This document shows, piece by piece, positions 24,510 through 37,492 of a stretch of 64,000 nt of DNA (position 1 is the first letter of the stretch; the number at the start of each line of letters is the position of its first letter). Made by a program: the position numbers and the translations under genes. Below the pieces are notes generated by a model. The model saw only the letters and a list, made by a program, of their open reading frames with translations. It was not told where the DNA came from and made no database searches. The stretch is from Straminergon stramineum (Eukaryota; Streptophyta; Bryopsida; Hypnales; Calliergonaceae): assembly GCA_963920665.1 (NCBI GenBank), contig OY987267.1, positions 2,542,001 to 2,606,000 on the forward strand, given 5' to 3'.

Positions 24510-27500
24510 TAACACATTTTAACATATATTGATACAAGGCAGAAGTCCATCTTTTAGGTCATTAATATTTCATGTCAAGTATGATAGCCTAAGTACCATA
24601 GCCTACCTTTGGCAAAAAATAATTAAAATTTTTGAAGCTAAATGGTTTTGAAAATTGGTACTTAGATACTTTGCCAAATCAAAGGAAAATTAAACATAAA
24701 GAAAGTCAAAATGTTGGAAAAGATACATGTACAATATGATACCAAGGCATAATTGTCCACTAGATAATGTAGAATCCAAATTCATTCCTCTAACTTTACC
24801 ACACCACAAAGCAAAGACACTATAAAAAATAATGATTGCATTGAAAAGCCATGACTATCACTTTTTTATGCAATAAAGAAAACCATTCAACTTCTAAGAT
24901 TATTTGAAGGGTTGCTGAAAGTAATGAGTTCATTATAAGCCATGACTATTGCTTTCCTATGCAATGAAGAAAAGCATTCAATTGCCAAGATTATATGAAG
25001 GACTAACAAATGTTAAGAAAGTTATGGAGTATTTAATAATTGCCAAATAAATTATCAATGAAAAAATGAACCACTAAGCTAATTCTTTCAATTTTATATA
25101 ATTATTCGGCAAAAAAATTATCAAAGGTGACCTTGGACTATGGTATTGTATTTGTCAACATGTTCGTGAATTACTATAATTAATTTATATTTATATTTTT
25201 AAAACCTAAATCATGTATGTATGAAAATAATGAGATTGTTGAATGGACACTATACTACTATATAACAAGTCAACCAACAAATACTCAAAAAGCAGACTTC
25301 TAAGGCTTGAAGGCTAATATTCTAGTGGTATAGTGCTATCCCAAATATACTACACAAAAACTTGTATACAATGTCATAGATACTAAATGTCAAGTTGTCA
25401 AGTATTGTAAACATCAATATATTTATTAAGTAATATATTTAGTTAGGCTAATATTTTTACCTCCACTTCAAATTTTGTCAATAACACACAAGAAAATTTG
25501 CAAGACATTACACATATGGTTATGAGCAACTAGTTAGTACCACATTGTGAATTAAAGATGAATTCAAACTAAAAAGACCCCGAAATGGTCAAGCAATGTC
25601 AATTTGCACTTAAGAATATTCAATTATTTTTTTTCTAAACCTAATCCACTTATTATAGTTATTTTAGTTATTTTCTACTAGTATTTTACCATATCATAAG
25701 ATAGGCATGATTTTTTTCATCAAAAAATTGTATTCTCTTTACTAAAGTTCCAATTGAGTGTTAGAATATGAGTATGATAGCTCTCACAATGGTAGAATTA
25801 GTGACTATTACCTATTGTAGATCAATGTGATTGATTCCAAAAAAATTATGTAAATACAGAAACATATGATAGAGTAAGAAAAGACTTTTCTACTACAATT
25901 TAAACATTTTCATACTTTGTACAATATTCAAAAGTAAAAATATTTGAATTTTGAAAGTTCTTTTTAACATAAAAATCAATCCAATGTTGCTCATTCAAAA
26001 AGAATGTGTATATTATTCATGTAGAGGGCCTTGTATAGACTATTTTTGAAATGGATTTTTTAAATTTGTTATTTGAATAAATAAAAAATTTATTATGTGT
26101 TATATAATCTATTAAAAAATTCCACTATGTTAATCATTAAAAATCCTTGTAGACAACTAAGACAAGTGCATACTTGAAAGATCTGAAAAATTTGGAAAAA
26201 AATTCTTTAAAATACTTATATTGTAATGTACACATTATATTCAGCCTTATAGCAAATGATTTATTTCCTTTTGAGTATCTTTCCAATGGACTTTTATCTT
26301 CAATTTCCTAAATGGATGTAGTGGTATATCATTCATCCATAAATTTATCATGAATGACAATACTAGTGTAATTGATAGATTCAAAGGTTTAAGGACTAGC
26401 CAAAAATAATGTGCATCATTTTAAAAAAAATAATAGCTTGTGGTTCCTTTCAATGTGTTTATATCCACTTGAAAAGATTTCTACGTGACTTGATATATCA
26501 TATTACACTAAATATAGTTTTTAGTGTACTACAATATTATTCACCAAAAAATATGAATACATTCTTTGACTAGTAAATATAAATTTGTAACTCCTAGTTA
26601 TTAGATCTTGAACCTATATGGTATATTTATTTCTCTATCAATTTCTAGAGTCTACTTAATTCCTAAGGGTCTCCAAGAGCACCATGTTCAAAGTAGTCTA
26701 ATAGGCATTCTCAATCCTTTTAAATGGTGAAGTTTTAAGAAAAAAAGATTGTTTTTTGCAACTTGAAGTATGTCAAAGAATAAAAAATATATATAATATC
26801 CTAAATTGCTATTGAATCAAATATATGGAATTTGAATATACCAATTCCAATAGTAGAAATGATGGAGTAAACCATCTAAACCTTGTGCATTTTTAATGCA
26901 CTTTTGGATATTTTCAAAATGGAATTAATAATGAACCACATATAGAATTATTTCTAGGATATTCTAATATTGACTTGCAAAACTAAAATAAGTCCTAGTT
27001 TCAACCTCACTAATTAAAACAACAATGAATTGAGATATTGATGATGATGGAAAATAAAAGGATGCAAATCATGCCACTAATAACATCTGAAAGGTTGTTA
27101 AATTATTAAAAAAAATTAAATTTCATTTTGTTGAACCTCGATTTTCTCTTCTTTATAAATCATTTGATATTCATTAATTTTGTCAATACTCCTACAAAGT
27201 TATAGTAGTCTATTGTGTGTCGGAGCTTAATATTGTATATATTTTCTTGTTATCACTAAAATAATCAAAACTATTTTCAAAAGTTAGAGCTTGAAACTTG
27301 GAACTTGTCAAGATTTCACCCATGTTGTTGTCTAATTCTATGAAACCAAAAAATTCATTTTGGATCCTTCAAGATGTCAACGGATCCTTAGAAAAATCAT
27401 CCAATCTCACATAAAGTCAATAGGTCATAGAGGAAAGTCAATAGGTCCTACAGAAGTGAATAGGTCTTTTGGGATGTCATCAACCCCAAGAAATCTCATC

Positions 27501-27540
27501 ATATCCTACAAAATCTCACTATATTCCATTAGATGCCATC
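24510..27540. other. 3-kb AT-rich gene-poor stretch
   Basis: No gene recognised. A diverged direct duplication of about 90 bp is visible at 24840-24930 and 24935-25020 (shared AAGCCATGACTAT and TATGCAAT(A/G)AAGAAAA). Confidence 0.4.
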
Positions 27541-27545
27541 GGATC

Positions 27546-28668
27546 CACTAGAAGAAAAGCACGTCCACTACAACCGACTGAAATGCAACTACGGTCCTAT
27601 GCAACTACCCTGCAACTACAATCCTCTATATTTGCACCAACTTTGACATAGTGAAACTACAGTTGCAAAATAGTCGCGAAGTAGTTGCACAATGTAGTTA
27701 CAGTTACAAGAATGTAACAGAAGAGTTGATGTGAGGTATTTTACATCCAATATTCATCAAAATTGTCGACGTGGACAATTTTACATTTTGTAGAGTCCTA
27801 TATGTCTATCTACAATTGCTTATGATCTAAATTTGATAGCAATTCAATTAGAAAGCAACTCGAGTGCAACTTGAGTGCAACTAGATTGCAACTAGAAAGC
27901 AACTAGACTACAATTAGACTACAAATAGACTACAACTACAATTCGACCAAAGTTTGTCTAAAAAATGACTATACTTCAACTACGAAACAACTGGCATGCA
28001 ACTAGAAAACAACTAGCTTGCAACTACAAAACAATTAAAATGCAACTACTACTAAGTCTTTTATTAATTGTCCCATATCAATTGTCAAGAATACAATTAA
28101 GTTAGACATATAAGAATTGTAAGTCATAGCAATCTTGTGTAATGAATTTTGATTATGAAATTCTAATATTTCTACATGTTGTAGATTTTTACACTTTGTA
28201 GATATCTACAAATTGTAGATTTCTACAATTTGTAGATTCCTATAATCTACAAATATTTAAAATTTTAAGAAATTTTTGGATTTGGCAATGTAAAAAAATG
28301 ATAGATACGAAATTCTAAATCTACATATCTATGAATTATAGACAAGTTGTACATTAGTTGGAAACTAGTTGCACACTAGTTGCACACCAATTGCAAACTA
28401 GTTGCATACTAGTTGCACATCAGTCGTAATCTAGTCACATATAAATAACTTCCACATCAACAATCACGTCACAGGAGTTCATCAACGAACTTCCAAGTAG
28501 GTTGTCGGGTGAGAAACAACCTTGGAAATTTTTCCAACTGCTTTGCAACTAGTGCAACTTGTCCACTACAAGTGCAGTCTCTTTTTTGTCACCTAGTTGC
28601 AAACGTCTCATGCAACTACAAAATTAGTTGCAAACTGTAGTCGCAAAATCCCTTGTTTTCTTCTAGTG
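27546..28668. mobile_element. Non-autonomous CACTA element (1,123 bp)
   Basis: The element starts CACTAGAAGAAAA and ends TTTTCTTCTAGTG, with ATC on both sides (27543-27545 and 28669-28671) as a 3-bp target duplication. Its left half is filled with GCAACTAGA/GCAACTAC words and its right half with the inverted forms (TAGTTGCA, ACTAGTTGCA). Such oppositely oriented subterminal repeats are the usual transposase-binding array of En/Spm (CACTA) elements. No transposase frame is present, so it depends on an element elsewhere. Confidence 0.85.
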
Positions 28669-28674
28669 ATCCCA

Positions 28675-30840
28675 TCATATTTTTTCTATATCTATTGATT
28701 TAATGAAATTTTGTTTAAAATTATTTTAGTATGAAAGTCATTAACAATCTAAGGTAGTGAGACCTATGTCGATCATTGGCCTAAAAGTTGTTGACAATGT
28801 GTTCCATTTACAATATTATATGTGAAAATCAAGGACCAAAACTAAAAATTTCTATTCATTGAAGTGATGAAGTTCCTTAAAAAGTATTTAGAATTTATCA
28901 ATGAATTTTTTATAGTCTTATCACATCCATGTTTTCTTAGGTTGTTGCTTCAAATCCTTCAATGGAACAATGATATGCTTTTAGTAATGAAATTTTATCA
29001 AGAGACCTTTATATGTCTATACTTATGATTCCTATCATTTTCAAAGATGAAAATCCTTTAAAACCTTCCAAAAATCACATGAAAAGGTGGTGATGCCAAA
29101 ACAGGTTCCATTTAATACTTGGTGATTTCAAAATGATATATACTAAAAGTCACTGAAATTGCTTATTGGTCAATTAAAGTTCTACGAAAGGCTCTCCCTA
29201 ATTTCCAAAATTCTTTACAAAATAAAGTTCAAAAGTTTTAAGAAATTTGTTATTAATACATCCAAACCTCATGTTTTAGTCCCTAGAGCACTTCCCAAAT
29301 TTTTTTTGAATATTTTAAAGAAATTTTATCATTGCAACAAAATAATAAAAAGTTGATTGAATACTATTCAACCAAACATTCATTCCTAGGTGGTATTGGT
29401 TCTTTTGAACAAAGCTTGCTACTACCTAGAATTGTCTTATTGATCTCATAGAAGTAAGCGACACCTAAAAAGATGATGAACTACTGTATATAAGATATTT
29501 TAATTTATTATTAGAAAACACTTCAATTATGTATTATTATGCAAGTGTAAATTAGAAAACAACCAATCACTTCCTCCACCCCCTAATGGACCTATACTAA
29601 AAATTATCTCACATTTATAATTAATGACACTTACATTCCATTCACTAAACATAATCTACCTCCTAGCAATTCATTCAATAGTCATATCCAATGGTCTAAA
29701 TTAGAAATGTTAATAGATTTATAGAATAATCAAATAGTTTTGGGTTTACATTAATCAAATATTATGCAAAGGTTAGGTAGAGGAAACTACTCACTATTAT
29801 TTATACCATATATAGAAGTGAATTTGGAGAGACGTATGGAATTGTGGAAAGATTATAGGGCACAAGAGAAATTTGATGCAATGTCACCATGTATGAATTT
29901 TTGTTGAGATTGAATATCTTATGATTATAGATGAATTTTAGACTACTACAATTGGCATTTGAAATCTCATTTCCAAGCATTAGGAATAGGATTTTTTTAG
30001 TGATTTATTACTTAGTTTGATTGTTTTTGAGCCATTAAGTCAAGTCTTTCCAAGTTTGAGCCAATGATGTTAGAGTATTTGTCAGTTATTGTTCCAAAAT
30101 AAATAAAAAGTTGATTAGGAGTCATTCTTTAGCATTCATGTCACTTTTTGTAAAATTGATTGTATTATTAAAAATATCCACTTTAGATCCTTTTCTAATT
30201 TACACCTTTGGAATATAAAGACCTAAAGTTGGTTATAGATATACCTATTTGTGAAAATTCAAAATTAATTATACTAAATTACTCAAAGACAATCTAGAAT
30301 CATTTTTCAATTACCAATAATACCATTCAAACCAAACTATGATAGCTTAATAATACAAACCATGGGGTAATTGCAACAACTGGTGGTTGATTTTGGCTTT
30401 ACAATTGGTGGTGATGAATTTGTCTTTTGCTACAACTTTTGAAGCATGAAGATAATGAATTGAACCATATTTGATATGTCTTACACATATATGAATGTCT
30501 AATACAATAAACAAAGAAAAACAATTAATTCATATATTGTTTTAGAACAAGATTTTGCACTTTGTTATCATTTGATTGCTTTGCTACAAATGATGTAACT
30601 TCACGTATCGTTTTTAAAATTTTCTCTATTATTGCCTTTTTTTCCTATTTAGACTTGTACATGAACTTGCCCTCACTTATATCTCTTCATGGTACCTAGT
30701 TGTAGATGGGCTTTGTATTCTCAAAAGCTCAAAACATATTTTCAACGCTTAGAATTAGAGGAAAGGATTTTCCTAAAATTCATAGATTTTTTTCCTTCTA
30801 GAAAATGTTTAAATATTTTTATTAATTAAAATTTATGTAT
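28675..30840. other. AT-rich gene-poor stretch
   Basis: No exon-like signal. Positions 30365-30450 loosely resemble the inner part of the GGGTGATTGCAAG element family (TTGCTACAACTTTTGAAGC), without termini. Confidence 0.35.
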
Positions 30841-30842
30841 TC

Positions 30843-31145
30843 TTGAAGGTCCTATTGGTGGAAGCAATTTTTGGAATATGTGCAAGTACTCACAATGCAC
30901 ATAACTCTCTTTGTTTCTTGGCTCTGAACAAGCATTATATTCTTAGAAGCTTAGTACATATTAGTATCATTTCAAAAAGGAAGAAGTTTTTTTATCCATT
31001 GGTACAATTTTTTTACTTTCCATTGATACATTTAGTCACTTTTGTAATTACTTTGAATTCAAGTTTACTTTATTGATATATTTTCTTCAAGCTCTTGTTA
31101 GTAGAAGCAAACTTGAAGGATACAAACAAGTACTCACAATGCACT
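30843..31145 (-). repeat. Dispersed repeat, two copies in inverse orientation
   Basis: Reverse complements of the family at 3449 and 5430: GTGCATTGTGAGTACTTG, GCTTCTACTAAYA and CCTTCAAGA-type blocks occur twice (about 30846-31075 and 31081-31145). Confidence 0.6.
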
Positions 31146-31149
31146 TAGG

Positions 31150-34100
31150 CATTTTGTTGGCTTCAAATATGCAAATAATTTCGCTTTTTCAAGAGTTAGC
31201 CTTGTGAAAATTATCTAGGTGCATCTTTCTTGAATTCTTCCTTTGTCATTGCCTTTATTTCCATCAAATTAAAAGTATTAATCTAAAAGAGTTGTAATAC
31301 TTGACAATTATATTGACATCTAGTATACATTGCAACAAATATATTCACATATACAATACTTGACATTTTGTGTCACTGGCACTTCACATGAGTTTTTGTG
31401 TATTCTATTTATTGATAGTACTATATCAATAGATTAGCTCTCAAATCTTCAATATTGAAATGGCTTGATTGCCACAATTGCCTAGTAGGGTATGAACAAT
31501 CAATTGACACTTTGACAACATTTTATATTCCCATTAGCCCCTAGACATTGGTAGAAATTAACCTAGGAAGTTGAGATTGTTAGAAACAACAGCCAACATT
31601 AATAAGTTAGTATGAACATGTAATATATCTCAAGGTGAAAGCATGAAACATTTGTACTATTTTGCATCATTTTTTGGGCACCCAATACAAAATTCAGCAT
31701 AATTTTTATGGATTTTGCTCATTATACTTGAAATTCATATTAAGGTGAATGGTACATTGCCTAAGTCAATCAATGTTTTGTGTAATTTCTAAAAAAATAT
31801 GATTATTTATTATTCACACTCTAGATTTATAGGTTTAGTATTGTAATGAGTCTTACTTCAAAATTTAGACACCATATTCCTCTACTAAAGTTGCCAAAAT
31901 TTTCCAAAGAAATTATAAATAAATAAATTTATTGCCTTCTACTTAGATAAAAGAAGGCTCTATTGTGCATGAATTTCTAAGCATTCAAAAGTACACTTTT
32001 ATAAAAAAAAATTGGTGAAGTCTTATCTCCATTGAGTTATTAAATAGATTATTTTTATATACATTTTTTTATTGTTCTCATTAGTTTCTAAAAATTTAAA
32101 CAAAATAGTAGGAAATTGTCATTTTATTTGCATAACTTCTGGAGTGTATTATTTTAGGTCTCAATATTTTGGAAAATGAGAAGAATGACCAACAACAACC
32201 TTAAGAAATGGAAACAAATGAAGGTGTTAATATCACCTAACAAAACAAGAAATAGTGATAGTCTTTTCTTGCATGGATTGAAAGGACACCCTACCTCCAT
32301 AGATCCATTCTTGAATAATATGATAGAAGTATGTTTTTTTAATATCATTTGTACAAGCTCAGCTATATAGTAGTGTGCTCTAAAATCACCCACTTTCTTC
32401 AAATAAATCCTATAATTAGGTATTAAATGGATGTTAGGTTGTTCTAAAATGGCTCTGTAATAAACAATAATGGATTGAGCATGAAGTGGGTTGGGGCGCA
32501 ATCAAGTATGTCAACTTTTGGTATATGCTTCTAGTATGGATAGGTGCAATATATGTTGTGGTCCATTTTGAAATTTAATGACAAATGTGCATTCACTTAT
32601 ATAAAATACGAGCAAGCTAGCCAACTACCTTCTTATAAAAAAACAAAATCTAGAGAATCAAATTGATATAGATATGGTCCCTTTAAGTTTGCCATTGGTT
32701 GCATAAATGCCCCTCAGTTGTTTTTTATTGCAAGTTAGCATGATACTTCTCACACCACATTTGTGTGCATTTTGCCACATCTATTGTCAGAAATAGTTGC
32801 CTAGAGCTGACATCTTTGAAAAATCATAACTAATTCAATAATATTTCAAAAATTATGAAACCACTTTTGCTGCATGCTGCTTCTTTTTGTCTTTCTCTGA
32901 AAAATAAGAAAAAATCTTCTCATAGAAGCCCATAAGAAAGGCTGACCAAACCTTAAGTGGGTGCTTTTAGGGCATCCTACCTTATGAGGAACCAAATTAA
33001 AGCAATTCTATAGTTTGCAATATTGTACTCCAAGTAGTTAAAAAGATTAATTATCTCCCAATATTTGTTTGATTATGAGAGAAACATTTTAAAAACTGAC
33101 ATATTTTACTAAATTATATTTGTTGGACTTGACCACCAAGATTTATCTTTAGTTCCACTGCAATGACCCCATTGCTTGCATTCCAATATATGAGTCTCAA
33201 ACTTGGAGTATGCCCATCTCCAACACTTTCCACTACAATATTGACAATTCAACAATCTCATTTAAATACACACATAATTTATATTGAAAGGAATAACTCT
33301 AAACTAATTATAGTCCTTGACAAACATTTTGACATTTATGAAACTTGATATCAATATTAATGACACATGGGACTATTTTTGTATAGTATCCACATAAAGC
33401 CCACCCTCAATATTTGTTAATATTCAAAGCAAAGAAACTTGTAACACCTATATGGTGTTGAAACTAAGACTTATTAAGGTATTGTAGACAATTTGTAACA
33501 TTTACATGAATAACACTTATTATATGACTTTGAAATTAATAACAACATATACATAAATGAAAGAGGAAAATACATAAAATATGAATGTCATCATACATCT
33601 AAGCCATATCGATAAGATTCTATCTACTAGACACCAATCTTTGATCACATTGAAGGATCCCTTTCTTTTGCATCAAAGTAAATTTAGAGCCCTTTCCCAT
33701 TGTAGAATAAATTTTAGAGACTATCTAAATGATCAAATCACAAATCTGTCATAATATTATAATATTGGTCAATCCTCAAATGGTACAACACTAGAATACA
33801 CAAAGGTTGATGCAAGGGAGCTTGAACTTTAAATCCTACAAAAGTTGATGGAGTTTATAGCCAATACTGGTTGCATAATGTGGGATGTGCAGTGCATGAT
33901 GTAGAATGGATGGTATATGAAGATATTGTGAGCTACATACAATACCATCAATGCCAATTACAACATAATTTGTAGAGTCCATGCACTACATGTACGTACA
34001 ATTCATGCACGTATTTTCAGTAAAATTTTACTTAAAAGATTCCTTATAGGTCATTAGTTAAAAGACTATACTACTAGGACTACACTTAAAACATTCCTTT

Positions 34101-35562
34101 CTCTTGTAGTGATGATACACTAATTCAATTTCATCCGATTGAAGTTATAAATTTTCCTAGCTTCACTTTCATCCAAATGAACACTTATTGAGGTGATTTC
34201 ATTGAAGAGGGGAGTCTATTTTTTATAATTTAAAAAGAATTAACACTTGCTATTAGGGTTCTAGATATTGAGGGTAGACCATATACAAATGTGTTGACAA
34301 AGACAATCATATACTTTACCATAGAGCAAAGTCTAGGGAGCTTTGGAAAAAATAATATATCCAAATTGCATTTTGCAAGAGCAACCACCAAGAAGGCTCT
34401 TTTACCATGAATCAAATAAAAAAACCTAACACTTCCTTGTCTTTTCAATAGGTAAGTTTTATAATTTACACTTTAATCAATGCACATACCTAGATGCACA
34501 TACATATGCTATTATACCCTTATATCTATTTCTTGAAAATGGAAGGCCATTTTTCTACTAAAGGCATCACAAATGTGCATTGTAGCATACTAGGAAACTA
34601 ACAAACTTCTACATAAACTTAACAAAGAAAAAATTACAAGATTGCCCCCTCAAATTGAAAATACAATAAGGTAAAACCCCTACCATATTCAAGAGCAAAG
34701 TTGTCTTGTTAGACATGACTTGGTTCAATTTTGTCTTATAAGATATTTCTTGAATGGTGTCATGTTGAACATGTGTCTTGTATGCTTGATGTGTTTGTAA
34801 AATATATTCAAATATTTTGGATTTATCTTTTAATATTTTCCAAAATTCTTGGTGTATATAAAACTTCTATATATTCAATGGATACAAGTTTATCATGTCA
34901 ACTTGTTAGACTTCATTTAGACAAATTGTTGTGGTGTAAAATTTAGGCATTTTAAGCAAAAAGAACTCAAAGCTAATTTGGAACGAGTTTTGTAAATTTA
35001 GTGTGGTTATCTTAGTCATGTGTCATATCTTTGTTCCCAATCTCCATCTCCATTTTAATCCTTTAATTTTTCTCCATATAATGTCATACTCTTCACATGC
35101 TCAACCTTGTACCAATGCAAAAGTCATGCTATATAGTCTAACCTTGGTTTACTTGTACTTTCTAATCCCTAAAAAAATTAGAGAACCATTGGAGTCCTGA
35201 AAATGTATTAAAATTCACATTTTACCAAGAAAATGATCATATTGGACATTGACATGATGTATGATTAGTTTGTCATTAGTCAATTGATGCAAATTGTCTC
35301 ATTTTTGAAAAAAAACCCGTGAGCAATGAGATGTATTCTATTGTCCATTATACATGCATGTCTTTTTGGGTAAAACAAAATATAACTCACTGAACTTATA
35401 AGATTAGGTATTATTAAATTCAAATATCAAGACATGACCACATGCCCAAGTCAATATTGGAGTATCTTTCCAAAGGATGACTAGTGTAGCCCATAATTAT
35501 TGTACATTTTGGTACCTACTAACCAATTCCATCCCCAAATCCACTCATTTTCTTCATTTTTT

Positions 35563-35602
<40 letters not shown>

Positions 35603-36214
35603 GGTCATTCTCCAATTCATGAGTTAAAAACCAAAAGAAATAGATGCCATACTCAGGAAATGGAGGCCAATTTTAGGTGCCGCAAGTTCACTATTCGCAC
35701 ATGCAATCAACACCTCTTTGTATGCACATTCCACTACCCTTGTATAAATCAAGCACATTGTCTTTTAAAATTCCATGCCATACATACAAATTGCTACAAA
35801 TTCAAACATTGTCTATTACAAAAGAAAACACATGTCTGCTCTTACAATTGACCTACCTATGCAAATTTAAAATCCAAAATTAATTTTCACATTCTAAATC
35901 CTAACAAAGTAACAATATTTGTGGAATTACACCATTTTTTCTTGTTCTATGAATACTACATTTTATGAAAATTAATTGCAAAGCAAAGTCGAAAAAAATG
36001 ATAAATTTTATACAACATTTTTGGCCATTGATACTTTTGGAGTTTTAAGAAAAATTCTAGTCAATTGGGATGTCCTTGCATCTTCAAATACATCTTTGTA
36101 TCCTAAAATGCACATTATACACTACAAGGACAAATATTTTCAATATCCTTTAGGGAACAAAGACCTTGAATTTTGGGGCAAATGATCCACGACATCATAA
36201 CATGATCAATAGTC
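31150..36214. other. 5-kb AT-rich gene-poor stretch before the MULE
   Basis: No gene recognised on either strand. The longest frames (for example 32154-32501 minus) have no domain signature. A TC/TA microsatellite is listed separately. Confidence 0.4.
35565..35603 (+). repeat. Compound (TC)n(TA)n microsatellite
   Basis: A T run passes into about nine TC units and then about nine TA units. Confidence 0.9.
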
Positions 36215-36224
36215 CATCTATAAG
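36215..36224 (+). repeat. Left target-site duplication of the MULE
   Basis: CATCTATAAG, identical to 52412-52421. The flanking bases outside differ (C versus G), so the duplication is exactly 10 bp. Confidence 0.85.
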
Positions 36225-36450
36225 CAACGACTCTAGCATGCGAGCTTGGAGCGGCGAGCCTGTGAGCTGTGAGCGTGGAGCTTGTGAGCGTGGAGCCTTG
36301 AAAACATTATTTTCTAAAAAAACTCGCCCAAATTTTTTTTATCCTCCAAAAAATCGAAAAATTTACTATTTCTAGAAGAAAATAGAATTTTTTTGTTATT
36401 TATAGTAAATTTAGTGACCTATGACCGTTTCCCCTATAACCGTGGATTGG
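36225..36450 (+). repeat. MULE left terminal and subterminal inverted repeat
   Basis: The outermost block CAACGACTCTAGCATGCGAGC is followed by a run of GAGC/GTGAGC words (36241-36297), and then AT-rich DNA leads to GACCTATGACCGT (about 36415-36428). The right end has the same order in a shorter form. Confidence 0.75.
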
Positions 36451-36954
36451 GATATGAGTCATTTTCTATTGTCTTAAAATTGTTAATTACTAGTTCACTA
36501 TGGGAAAAGACTTTCAAACTTTATTGAAAAGTTTGAGCACTTGGTTCATTGACTACAACAGAAAATATGGTAGACATTGTGAGTATGCTAGACAAATGTC
36601 ATTTGGGAGTAACTTTGTTGCGGTGTCTCAACTACCTAGATTGAATACATAGAACATATACTTGTGAATATCCCATTCCAATTGGGATTTCCAACATACA
36701 CTATGATAGGTGGACATGTATAGGATAAGTTGCCAACCTAAAGGGTAGGGTGACATGATGACTACAAGCCATTGTGGATTTGTGGTAGACATCTCACTAT
36801 AATCTTGAAGTGTTTTATTATATGTAATTTTCAAATCTAAAATTGATTTTTTGGCATGATTGTTAGTACTGCCAAATGTTGACATCCTAAAATAAATACT
36901 ATAAAATAACCAACTAAAGGGGGAAGCAACAAACTGGGAAAAGAAGAAAACATT

Positions 36955-37175
36955 TTTGAAAGAAAAAAAATAGGGAAAGGAAAAAAAAACAGGGGGAAAG
37001 AAGGAGAAAGAAGAAAAAGGGGGAAACAAAATAAAGTGGGGAAAGAAAAAATAATGGGGAAAGAAAAAAATGGGAAATAAAAATGGAAAAAAAGGAGTTA
37101 GGGAAAGAAAAAAAAATGGGGATAGAAAAAAAATGGGAAAGAATAACAAGAAAGAAAGGAGAATGAAAAAACCTA
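36955..37175 (+). repeat. Polypurine tract of about 220 bp
   Basis: The plus strand is almost only A and G, built from imperfect units of the type GGGGAAAGAAAAAAT, and lies just inside the left end of the MULE, downstream of the transposase. The apparent reading frame on the other strand (Phe/Pro-rich) is a composition artefact. Confidence 0.8.
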
Positions 37176-37492
37176 GAAACTAATGGGAAAATGAAGGGGG
37201 AAACCATGGAATGGAAAATTCAATGAAGAAGTTTAAAAAATGGAAGAACTCTGGGAAAGAAAAGGAAGAATTTTCATTCATAAACATATCTACCTTATTC
37301 AAACAGGGTTTAGGGTTGTACATTATAATCATTTATATGAACTAACTTCAAACAATTGAGTGAGGGTATATGCTTCCATATTTAATGAATGCATTTACTA
37401 GATAGTTCTATAAGCTTCAAATCTTTTCAATCATAATATATGCATGTGAATGAATACAATAGGAGCGAAGTACATGGATTACGTGGCTATGC

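Noticed and set aside
27360..27651. Plus-strand frames at the left edge of the 1.1-kb CACTA element
   Set aside because: They run across the element boundary and into its subterminal array, so they are not genes.
28180..28260. TACAAATTGTAGATTTCTACA repeats as a CRISPR-like or small-RNA array
   Set aside because: They are a short run of TGTAGATTTCTACAA-type words inside the CACTA element, without spacers.
36628..37207. Long Phe/Pro-rich minus-strand frames (173 and 97 codons)
   Set aside because: They are translations of the polypurine tract on the opposite strand; composition explains them.
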